A program made the translations under genes and the position numbers. 64,000 nucleotides of DNA, from the NCBI GenBank assembly GCA_943840615.1, contig CALSVI010000004.1:62001-126000 (forward strand), in the 5' to 3' direction. The notes below the pieces were generated by a model. That model ran no database searches and was not told the origin of the DNA. It saw only the letters and a list, made by a program, of their open reading frames with translations. This stretch comes from an uncultured Luminiphilus sp. (GTDB taxonomy: Bacteria; Pseudomonadota; Gammaproteobacteria; Pseudomonadales; Halieaceae). Positions 1 through 8,555 of the stretch are shown here, one piece after another. Position 1 is the first letter of the stretch, and each line of letters begins with the position of its first letter.

Positions 1-432
1 ACGCAGCCTTTAGCTGACGCCTCGCTAAAAGGCCGACTGATCAGTGCCTCCAGACAGATCCAGAAAATTGCGGATGAGCCTTTCTCGCAAACTTCAGATC
101 GCGTTGATGCTGGAAGACTCGCCGTGAGAGATGGTCGAGAGACCGAGCTGGTGGTGGTCAGCGATATTGATTGGGTTGACGCGGCGGGTGATTACATGTG
201 CCTTCATGTTGGAGGTAAAACGCACATCATGCGCTCAACGATGAAGGAGTTGCTGGAGAAACTGCCTGCTGATGCCTTCGTTCGTATTCATCGGTCCACC
301 ATCGTTAATATCCATCGGGTCACTAGTGTATCGAGCTTGAGTAAGGGTGAGTTTCGCCTGCAGCTTGGTACAGAGACATCGCTTAAAGTGAGCCGAAACT
401 TCCGGAAAAGTATTGCGTCGCTGCTCAATTAG
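1..432 (+). CDS. LytTR-family response regulator, C-terminal part
   Basis: The reading frame is open from the first base, so this is the 3' end of a gene that starts outside the window. The visible part is about 143 residues. Its last 100 residues form a LytTR DNA-binding domain, with an aspartate/tryptophan-rich opening strand, the 'HRSTIVN' stretch and a C-terminal 'RNFRKS' segment typical of the family. A receiver domain would be expected upstream but cannot be seen. The gene precedes a TonB-dependent receptor on the same strand by about 120 bases, so it may regulate that locus. The domain call is firm; the regulatory target is inference. Confidence 0.85.
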   Translation, partial: TQPLADASLKGRLISASRQIQKIADEPFSQTSDRVDAGRLAVRDGRETELVVVSDIDWVDAAGDYMCLHVGGKTHIMRSTMKELLEKLPADAFVRIHRSTIVNIHRVTSVSSLSKGEFRLQLGTETSLKVSRNFRKSIASLLN

Positions 433-550
433 TCCGTTTTATCGACTCCATCGACCACTTTGTCGAAACTCGCCGCACTGCCCCGATCGGCGGGGTACAG
501 TTCACGCTACTAAAACGCTAATTAATAAAATTCAAATGAGGGGCTTGGGT

Positions 551-3534
551 ATGTTGCCATCTGATTTTTCTAAAAAACCGATTGCAGCGGGCTTGCTGGT
601 TGCGTTGTATGGCGCCACCGCGCTGGCTCAGGATGCGGCGGTCGACGCCGGCGAGGCGCTACCGAGGAAGCGCTTGAAGAGGTTGTCGTAACCGGCATTC
701 GTTACAGTATCAAACGTTCCATGGACCTCAAGCGGTCTGACGAAGGCGTCATGGACGCCATCACTGCCAAAGATATGGGTGCGTTTCCCGACACAAACCT
801 TGCCGAATCGTTGCAGCGTATCACCGGCGTTTCGATTGAGCGCGAGCGTGGTGAAGGTAAGTATGTGACCGTTCGCGGGTTCGGCCCGGCGTTTAACTTG
901 GTGCTGCTGAATGGTCGTCAAATGCCGACAACGGGCGGAGACAGTCGCTCTTTTGACTTTAGCAACCTCGCCAGTGAAGGCATTTCGTCTGTACAGGTGT
1001 TCAAAAGTGGCAAGGCAGACGTACCGACTGGCGGTATCGGCTCCACACTGAATATTACGACCACGCGTCCGCTGGAGGACCCTGGTTTCAAGGCCACAAT
1101 TGCCGTGTCAGGCATGCACGACACCTCGACAGAGGAGGGTGATGACTGGACGCCAGAGATTTCAGGCCTTATCTCAAATACGTTTGCTGACGACACCATT
1201 GGTATCGCGCTGAGTGTCATCAGGCAGGAGCGTAATAACGGGGCAGACACCGCATCCGTGGGCGGCTGGAGAAGCTTTGCCGGGGACGTAGACAACTGCT
1301 GGTGCAGCGCCCGCCCGTCTGAGTGGGGTGGAATACCCTATGATCCTGCCACGCAGGTAAATCGTCCCCTGACCTCCGACGAGGTGTACTCAGTTCCCCA
1401 GAATACGGGTTACGAGTTTGCTGAGTGGGATCGCGTGCGCACCAATGGGCAGCTCACGTTCCAGTGGCGGCCTGTCGAAAACTTAACGTTAACTGCCGAC
1501 TACACCTACTCTGAGGTGGAGCTGGAGAGAACTTACACCAACTACTCCGCGTGGTTTAACTTCGGTGGTCAGGAGACCGAGTGGGATGGCGCCATGAACG
1601 CCAGCCCTACCAAGTACGCTGAATACAATGGCGGCGGCGGGGACTTCGCCATGGGCGGCGGCTCTGACGCAACCAAGTCTGAGAATGAATCCGTTGGCAT
1701 TAATCTTGTTTGGGACGTGACCGATTCACTGAGCTTGTGGGCGGATTACCATGATTCGACCGCCGAGCAGGTGCCGGACAGCCCATTTGGCAGCAGTTCA
1801 TTGCTCTCCATCGCAGCGTTTAGCCGTGACAAAACCACGACGTACTTTGATCGCGGTGACTTGCCGGTCCTGTCTCTGGATTTGAGCAACCCACTTGATC
1901 CTAGCGACATGATCGTGACCGGAAGTGTTTTTGCGAACAACTACGCGCGCATGGAAATTGAGCAGGCGCGCTTTGGCGGTTCATTTGAGTTCTCGGATGC
2001 TGGGCCGTTCGACAGTATTGATTTTGGTGTCGAGATGACCGAAGTCAACAACCGCTCAGCGGGTTCGGTTGTGCAACGTGATGCTTGGGGCGGGGTAACG
2101 CAGCCCGGTGCTATCGCAGATTTGATGACGCTTGCGTCGGGTGCCGGTGCTTTTGATGAGATTTCCGGTGGCTCCGATCCCGACCTGCAGACTGAATATT
2201 ACAAGTTCGACATGGCGGATTTGATTAGTCGAACAGAGCAGCTGATGGCAAGCGGTGATGCCCAGACGTTCTACACGGCGGACATGGGTGATTGCGGCAC
2301 AGGCCTCTGTGCTTCCAGCACGTTCTCAAGCGATCGGCGCACGACGGAAGAGCAGGTGGCAGCTTACGCTCAGATCAACATGTCTACCGAATTAGGGGGC
2401 ATGGACTTAGGCGTCAGGTTGGGTGTGCGTTACGAGGAGACCGATGTGGAGTCTCAGGCGTTGGCCCCCAACTATGTCGGTGTCAACTGGGTAGGTGGTA
2501 ACGAGTTCAGTGCCGTGCAGGGTGACGGAGACTTCACTCAATTAGAGGGTAGCTATGACAACATCCTGCCCAATATTGATTTCCGCTTGGGTGTGACGGA
2601 TGACATCGTGGCCAGACTGTCTTTCAGTAAGACCATGACGCGTCCGAACTACGCCGACATTCAGGGTGGCCAGACGATTAACCAGTTGCTGAGAATCGAC
2701 GGTGGTAACGGTAACCGCGGTAATCCGAACCTCGAGCCCTTCGAATCTGACAACATCGATGTGTCTGTGGAGTGGTATTACAGCGACGATAGCTACCTCT
2801 CGGTAGGGTATTTCCACAAAGACGTGGAGAACTTTATCGGCATTGAGGAAATCAATGAGCCGCTGTTCAATATGCCGCATCCGGGTCAAGGCGCTTACGC
2901 TGACGAGGCGCGAGCGGCGCTTGGTGCCACTGCCACCAGCGGCGAGCTTTACGGTTGGATTCTGGAGAATAAGGCTGGTTCGCCAGGGGTTGATGCTGCA
3001 AACGGCATTATTTCTGGCCAGCCGGGTGATCCTGTCGCGATCTTTGACGTGATTGTCCCCTCTAACCAGGACGAGGACACAGTCGATGGTTGGGAGTTGA
3101 ACGTGCAGCACAACTTCGGTGGCAGCGGGTTCGGTGTTATCGCAAACGCGACCTTTGTCGACTCCAAGACGTCCTACGATGATATGTTGTTGGCTCAGCA
3201 GTTCGTTGTGTCTGGCATCAGTGACTCGGCAAACCTGATCGGCTTCTATGAGAAGCACGGTTTCTCAATTCGTATTGCCTACAACTGGCGTGACAAGTTC
3301 CTCGCTGGTACGGGCCAGGCCAACGTAGGCGGTATTCCGCCAACGTATGTCGACGAGTATGATCAGATCGATATCGGCGCGAGCTATACCTTCGGGGATA
3401 ACCTCCAGGTCTTCCTCGATGCGATCAACATCACTGACGAAACGACCTATGTTTATGGCCGAACAACTGGCCAGGTACTGTTCGCCGCACAAGCAGGTCC
3501 ACGATACAACTTGGGACTGCGCTACACCTTCTAA
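551..3534 (+). CDS. TonB-dependent receptor, frameshifted near the signal peptide
   Basis: This is an outer-membrane active transporter of the TonB-dependent class, probably for oligosaccharides. The signal peptide (start ATG at 551, with a GAGGGG ribosome site at 539-544) is in one frame. The TonB box ('EEVVVTGIR', about 676-702), the plug domain ('RGFGPAFNLVLLNGR') and the barrel are in another. The barrel ends in the aromatic 'LRYTF' usual for these proteins. One base is missing near 656-661; adding one base restores an uninterrupted protein of about 994 residues. The receptor opens a locus of halogenase-family, SapC, cupin, GH3, symporter and GH16 genes, which suggests carbohydrate import. 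The substrate is inferred from neighbours only. Confidence 0.88.
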
Positions 3535-3559
3535 CGAAGGACGGTTGCGCTACACTGAA

Positions 3560-3589
3560 GGGCCGCTCGGTTATCGAGCGGCCCTTTTT
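3560..3589 (+). terminator. Rho-independent terminator after the TonB receptor
   Basis: A perfect 10-bp GC-rich stem (GGGCCGCTCG / CGAGCGGCCC) with a five-base loop is followed directly by five T residues. It lies 25 bases after the receptor stop codon and before the first halogenase gene, so the receptor is probably a separate transcript or is attenuated here. Confidence 0.9.
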
Positions 3590-3630
3590 GTCTATCTACT
3601 GATGCCGAATAAAAGGCTGCGGGTGGTCAA

Positions 3631-5193
3631 ATGACACAAGCGCTAAATCGGATTGTGATCCTGGGTGGCGGTACCGCTGGGTGGCTTACTGCAGCGACGC
3701 TGGCAGCGGAGCACGGTGCCTCTCTCGACATCACATTGGTCGAGTCTCCGGATATCCCCATCATTGGTGTTGGCGAGGGCACTTGGCCGTCGATGCGCTC
3801 AACGCTGCAAAAAATTGGTATCAGCGAAAAGTCCCTTCTCAAAGAATGTGACGCCACCTTCAAGCAGGGCACTGAATTCATTGGCTGGTTGAGCGAGAGA
3901 GAAGCGCACACTTACTATCACCCATTCAGCCTTCCGGCTGACTATGCGAGTTTAAATCTTGCCGAGCATTGGCTGGCGAGTAACGTAACGTCAGACTTTT
4001 GTTCATCTGTGACACCCCAGGCGGGTGTGATTAGCGCTGGTCGGGCGCCTAAAGCACTCGGTGTGCCAGAGTTCGCATTCCAGTTCAATTACGGTTATCA
4101 CTTTGATGCCGCAAAGCTCTCTGAGCTAGTCCGCGATCACGCGGTGAGTGCCCTCGGCGTCCATCACCTATTCGCGAATCTCACGGGAGTTGAACGCGGT
4201 GCTTCTGGTGCAATTTCTGCACTTGCCCTAGACAACGGAACCGCATTGGCCGGGGATTTTTTCATTGATTGTTCCGGGCAAAGGGGGCTCTTAATCGGCG
4301 AAGCCATGGGTGTGCCTATGACATCTATGAGTCACGTCTTGCCCAATGACCGGGCGGTGGCCACTCAGGTTCCCTATAGCGACCCCAGTGCTCAGATCGC
4401 TTCTGTGACACGCTCCACTGCGCAGGCATCTGGCTGGATTTGGGACATCGGCCTCCAGTCTCGGCGGGGGGTAGGATACGTCCATAGCGCAGCTCACATC
4501 AGTGAAGATGAAGCAGTCAGCACTGTGCTTGACTACGTCAGACACTCGGACGATGGCATCGATGTGGGTCAGCTGAATGTCCGTGTGATTCCTTTCGAGG
4601 CCTCGCGACGCACTCAGGCATGGGTAAAAAATTGCGTGGCAGTCGGGCTGTCAGCGGGTTTTATTGAACCCTTGGAGGCGTCCTCGATAGCCTTGATTGA
4701 GCAGGCTTCCAATCGCCTGTGTCAGATGTTGCCGCTTGATGCTGATAACTGCGAGGCCGAGGCCCGCGCTTTCAACGAACAAATGAATAGGCAGTGGTCT
4801 CAGGTCGAAGAATTCCTTCAGCTGCATTACGTGCTGAGCCAACGCAGTGATTCAGCTTATTGGAGAGACGTTCGGTCAGAGGAGCGTGTTCTGCCCGAGC
4901 TTAGCGAGAAACTGAAAAAGTGGCGCCGGCATCCGGTGTGGCACGGTGATGCGCCGCGATTTGACGAGCTGTTTCCCTCTGCGAGTTATCAGTACGTTCT
5001 TTATGGCATGTTGGGAAGGTATTTCAGCCCACAAACCCATCGACGAAGCTTTCACTCTGTGCGTGACCGCGCGGACAGCGCAATGCACGAGGTCAGAGAG
5101 CGTGCAGCGGCCGCGCGTTCGCTCCCGGGTAACAGGGAGCTGCTGAGCGCGCTGTTAGGAAAAACCATCGGGACTTTGGAGGGCGTGGCATGA
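3631..5193 (+). CDS. Tryptophan halogenase family protein (first copy)
   Basis: This is a flavin-dependent halogenase-family protein of 520 residues. The FAD-binding GGGTAGW motif lies at residues 12-18. The lysine that binds the hypohalous intermediate in PrnA-type enzymes is present (K78 in 'TFKQG'). The second signature, WxWxIP, is altered to W-I-W-D-I-G at residues 269-274. Such genes next to TonB receptors are common in marine and plant-associated proteobacteria, and most have no proven substrate. The stop overlaps the next start by four bases (ATGA), so it is co-transcribed with the SapC gene. Halogenation activity is uncertain because of the altered motif. Confidence 0.88.
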   Translation: MTQALNRIVILGGGTAGWLTAATLAAEHGASLDITLVESPDIPIIGVGEGTWPSMRSTLQKIGISEKSLLKECDATFKQGTEFIGWLSEREAHTYYHPFSLPADYASLNLAEHWLASNVTSDFCSSVTPQAGVISAGRAPKALGVPEFAFQFNYGYHFDAAKLSELVRDHAVSALGVHHLFANLTGVERGASGAISALALDNGTALAGDFFIDCSGQRGLLIGEAMGVPMTSMSHVLPNDRAVATQVPYSDPSAQIASVTRSTAQASGWIWDIGLQSRRGVGYVHSAAHISEDEAVSTVLDYVRHSDDGIDVGQLNVRVIPFEASRRTQAWVKNCVAVGLSAGFIEPLEASSIALIEQASNRLCQMLPLDADNCEAEARAFNEQMNRQWSQVEEFLQLHYVLSQRSDSAYWRDVRSEERVLPELSEKLKKWRRHPVWHGDAPRFDELFPSASYQYVLYGMLGRYFSPQTHRRSFHSVRDRADSAMHEVRERAAAARSLPGNRELLSALLGKTIGTLEGVA

Positions 5194-5912
5194 CCAATCA
5201 TGTGTTGATCAATAACGTTGAGCACAATGACGTCAGGGTTGTGACGACGCGGTCGGCGAAGTATGGCGATGCCATCATGTCATGTATCACCTTCCCACTG
5301 GAGTTTCGCTCGGTACAGGCGTGGTACCCCATCTTGTTACAGAGCTTTCCTGATGGCGCGATGCGGCCGGTCGCCGTGTTTGGTTTCGAGAAAGGGGAAA
5401 ACCTATTCCTTAACGAAAAGGGCTGGAACGCCGGATATCTTCCCGCCATGATTCGGAGAGAACCGTTTCAGATCGGGTTGCAACGCGGAACGGATGGCCG
5501 TGATTCAGAAATGCGCATGTTATCGCTGGACATGGATCATCCGCGCGTTACTACCGATGCGAGCGAGGGTGAGGCCCTGTTCCAGCCGTTGGGCGGTTAC
5601 ACACCGTATTTGGAAGAGGTCGCCACACTGGTGGAGAGCATTTATCACGGGATGCGCAACGGAGAAGAATTTGTTGCGATGCTTCAAGAGCTGGATCTTG
5701 TCGAAGCGATCAATATGGACATACAGCTCAGCGACGGCTCAAAGAATCAGTTGATTGGCTTCCACGCTATTAACGAAGACAAATTTAGAGAGTTGAGTGG
5801 CGATGTGCTTCATCAGCTCAGTGAGAAAGGCTTTTTGATGCCGGCTTTCCTCATGATGGCATCGCTGGGCAGCATGTCTCGACTGGTCGATTTTAAAAAT
5901 GACCGGTTGTGA
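5190..5912 (+). CDS. SapC family protein
   Basis: This 240-residue protein resembles the SapC family (Pfam PF07277), which is regularly found beside TonB-dependent receptors and tryptophan-halogenase-like genes. No signal peptide or membrane segment is evident, so it is probably cytoplasmic. The start overlaps the upstream halogenase stop (ATGA) and a GGAGGG ribosome site lies about 8 bases upstream. Its biochemical role is unknown. Conserved-looking stretches include the 'FPLEFRSVQAWYPILLQ' opening region and the C-terminal 'SLGSM' segment. The family call rests on residue patterns plus context. Confidence 0.75.
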   Translation: MTNHVLINNVEHNDVRVVTTRSAKYGDAIMSCITFPLEFRSVQAWYPILLQSFPDGAMRPVAVFGFEKGENLFLNEKGWNAGYLPAMIRREPFQIGLQRGTDGRDSEMRMLSLDMDHPRVTTDASEGEALFQPLGGYTPYLEEVATLVESIYHGMRNGEEFVAMLQELDLVEAINMDIQLSDGSKNQLIGFHAINEDKFRELSGDVLHQLSEKGFLMPAFLMMASLGSMSRLVDFKNDRL

Positions 5913-6933
5913 GGCCGTTCTGCCCTTACAAGACGGGCTCCGACCTGTCGAGACCGTCGTGGCCCAGAGCCCCGGAGTGGTGCCCGAGGCAGTCTTTCAG
6001 TCCGATGTGCCTGTCGTCATACAGGGTCTGACGACCGAGTGGCCCGCGCTTAATGCATCTGATCTGGAGGGTATGGAGAGGTATCTGTCGGGGTTTTGGA
6101 TCGATCGACCGGTTGTCGCCTATGTCGGTGCTTCGGGAATCGATGGGCGTTTCTTCTACGATGAGCACTTCACTGGCTTCAATTTCAAGGGAGGTTCAGC
6201 GCCTCTGGCTCAGATTTTTGAGCGCCTGAGAGAGCAGGAGAGCAATGAGGAAGGTTTAGCGATTTATGTGGGCTCCACACCAGTTGATGGCTGGTTACCG
6301 GGTTTTCGCGGTGCTAACGATATCAAGATACCCGCCGAGGAACCCCTAGTGAGTTTCTGGCTGGGCAATAAAACGCGAATATCGGCACATTATGATTACC
6401 CCGACAACATCGCGTGTGTCGTTGCCGGCACGAGAAGATTCACGCTGTTTCCACCGGAGCAGATTGGCAACTTATACGTGGGACCCGTCGATAAAACGCC
6501 ATCGGGTCAGGCCATCAGTCTGGTGGACTTCTCCAATCCCGATTTGGAGCGATTTCCTAACTTCGAGTTGGCGATGCAGGCAGGCTTTCAGGCTGTTTGC
6601 GAGCCTGGCGACGCCATCTATATTCCAAGCCTGTGGTGGCACCACGTCGAGTCGCTCTCATCGTTCAATATGTTGGTGAACTACTGGTGGGTTCCAGAGG
6701 TCGCCTTGCGTACCTCGCCGGCTACGGCGCTCATGCACGCTATGTTGACGCTCAGAGATTTACCCGAGAGGCATCGTGCAGGCTGGAAAGCCCTTTTTGA
6801 TCATTACGTGTTCGACGCAGACCCGGGCGTCTATGAACACATACCCGAGAGTGCCCGAGGCCCCCTCGCGCCGTTGGACGATGTGTCGTCGCGGCGGTTG
6901 CTCGCCGACATTCTCAACCGTCTGAACCAATGA
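5899..6933 (+). CDS. Cupin-like (JmjC/cupin_8) domain protein
   Basis: This 344-residue protein has the fold signature of Fe(II)/2-oxoglutarate JmjC-like hydroxylases. An H-x-D pair is at H164/D166 ('AHYDYPDN'), and a distal histidine is at about 248-249 in 'YIPSLWWHHV'. The sequence 'GDAIYIPSLWWHHVES' is typical of cupin_8 proteins. The start overlaps the SapC stop by 14 bases; no strong ribosome site is visible, so the start is tentative. The gene sits between two halogenase-family genes, a recurring arrangement, which suggests that it acts on the same unknown substrate or on a partner protein. Enzymatic activity is inferred from the metal-ligand pattern. Confidence 0.8.
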   Translation: MTGCEAVLPLQDGLRPVETVVAQSPGVVPEAVFQSDVPVVIQGLTTEWPALNASDLEGMERYLSGFWIDRPVVAYVGASGIDGRFFYDEHFTGFNFKGGSAPLAQIFERLREQESNEEGLAIYVGSTPVDGWLPGFRGANDIKIPAEEPLVSFWLGNKTRISAHYDYPDNIACVVAGTRRFTLFPPEQIGNLYVGPVDKTPSGQAISLVDFSNPDLERFPNFELAMQAGFQAVCEPGDAIYIPSLWWHHVESLSSFNMLVNYWWVPEVALRTSPATALMHAMLTLRDLPERHRAGWKALFDHYVFDADPGVYEHIPESARGPLAPLDDVSSRRLLADILNRLNQ

Positions 6934-6959
6934 CGCTCAAAGCGATAGGAGAGGAGACA

Positions 6960-8471
6960 ATGCATCAGCCCGTCAAGAAAGTGGTCATCGCTGGTGGTGG
7001 AACAGCCGGCTGGATGGCCGCAGCTGCTTTGGGAAAAGTGTTGGGCAAGACGCTGGACATCACGCTGGTAGAGTCAGATGAAATCGGCACCGTTGGCGTC
7101 GGTGAGGCGACCATCCCGACCATCCTTACTTTGCACGAAGTGCTAAAAATCAAGGAGCAGGACTTTCTTACCGCCGTACAGGGTACTTTCAAGTTGGGTA
7201 TTTCCTTCGAGAACTGGCGCGATGTGGGTGAGGATTACATCCACTCTTTTGGCTTTACCGGTAAAGATCACTGGGCTGCCGGGTTTCAGCACTTCTGGCT
7301 GAAGGGCCAACAGCTCGGCATGGTGAAGGAATATGGCGAGTACTGTGCGGAGTGGTTGGCAGCCAAACAGAACCGGTTTGCGGTGCTGCCCAATTTGACA
7401 CTGAATTATGCATACCATTTTGATTCTTCTCTTTATGCAAAGTTCCTGCGAGGGATAGCGGAAGAAAATGGCGTGGTGCGTCGCGAGGGCAAAATCGCCG
7501 AGGTCCGCCAGAACCCCTTCAATGGATACATTTCCGAGCTCCAGCTCAGCGACGGCGCGGTGATTGAAGGGGATTTCTTCATCGACTGCACGGGTTTCCG
7601 AGGCTTGCTGATTGAACAAGCCCTGTCAGCGGGTTACGACGATTGGACTCATTGGCTCCCCAGTGACAGAGCAGTGGCGGTGCAGACCGAAAGTGTGGGC
7701 CCGCCCATACCCTATACGCGTGCCATTGCACACGAATCGGGTTGGCAATGGCGTATTCCTCTCCAGCATCGGGTCGGAAACGGCTTGGTGTTCTCCAGTA
7801 AATTCTGGTCAGAGGATGAAGCGACCGAGAAGTTGTTGAGCAATATACAGGGCGCTCAGATCACCGACCCACGTGTGATCCGTTTTCAAACCGGGACTCG
7901 GCGGGCTCACTGGAAAAAGAACTGCGTGGCGATGGGGCTCTCTAGCGGTTTTATGGAACCGCTGGAATCTACCAGTATCCACTTGATCCAGAGAAGCGTG
8001 ATCCGATTGCTACAGATGTTCCCGCATGACGGCGTCAGAACACCCGATGTGCATGAGTTCAATCAGCAGATGCAGTTTGAAATGGACAACATCCGGGATT
8101 TCATCATTCTTCACTATCACGTCACTAATCGACGGGATACGCCTTTCTGGAGACACTGCGCATCGATGGATATTCCCGACAGCCTCAAACACCGTATCGA
8201 GCTGTTCAAACAATCTGGCCGAGTCTTTAAGGTGCCTACTGAATTGTTTGGTGAGAATTCATGGGTGCAGGTGATGCTGGGTCAGGGTCTTGTGCCGGAG
8301 CAATACCATCCCATCGTCGATATGATGTCCGAGGAGGAGCTCAAAAGCTTCCTTGAGGGAATCAAAGGCTCCGTGGGCAATATGGTGGCGCAGCTGCCAG
8401 AGCACCAGCAGTTCATAAACCACTACTGCTCCATTCCGACGTCAGCGGTTCCGCAGTCCCGCTCAGCGTAA
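6960..8471 (+). CDS. Tryptophan halogenase family protein (second copy)
   Basis: This is a PrnA-like flavin-dependent halogenase of about 503 residues. It carries the FAD motif GGGTAGW (residues 12-18), the catalytic lysine K78 in 'TFKLG', and an intact W-Q-W-R-I-P signature at 262-267. The start at 6960 is chosen over an upstream in-frame ATG at 6930 because a strong GGAGAGGAG site lies just before it. It is the last gene of the halogenase/SapC/cupin block. With all three signatures intact it is the better candidate of the pair for genuine halogenase activity. The substrate is unknown; free tryptophan should not be assumed. Confidence 0.9.
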   Translation: MHQPVKKVVIAGGGTAGWMAAAALGKVLGKTLDITLVESDEIGTVGVGEATIPTILTLHEVLKIKEQDFLTAVQGTFKLGISFENWRDVGEDYIHSFGFTGKDHWAAGFQHFWLKGQQLGMVKEYGEYCAEWLAAKQNRFAVLPNLTLNYAYHFDSSLYAKFLRGIAEENGVVRREGKIAEVRQNPFNGYISELQLSDGAVIEGDFFIDCTGFRGLLIEQALSAGYDDWTHWLPSDRAVAVQTESVGPPIPYTRAIAHESGWQWRIPLQHRVGNGLVFSSKFWSEDEATEKLLSNIQGAQITDPRVIRFQTGTRRAHWKKNCVAMGLSSGFMEPLESTSIHLIQRSVIRLLQMFPHDGVRTPDVHEFNQQMQFEMDNIRDFIILHYHVTNRRDTPFWRHCASMDIPDSLKHRIELFKQSGRVFKVPTELFGENSWVQVMLGQGLVPEQYHPIVDMMSEEELKSFLEGIKGSVGNMVAQLPEHQQFINHYCSIPTSAVPQSRSA

Positions 8472-8555
8472 AAACTGTCCTGCTTATCGCTTGGAAGGGG
8501 TGCTCAAACACCCTGATCAGGTAGAGTTTCGGTACAGATGTGTGGTGGTGATTTG

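Noticed and set aside
2542-3258. Long open frame on the minus strand inside the TonB receptor (238 codons)
   Set aside because: It lies wholly within a well-supported receptor gene, has no recognisable domain, and is a by-product of the codon use of the real gene.
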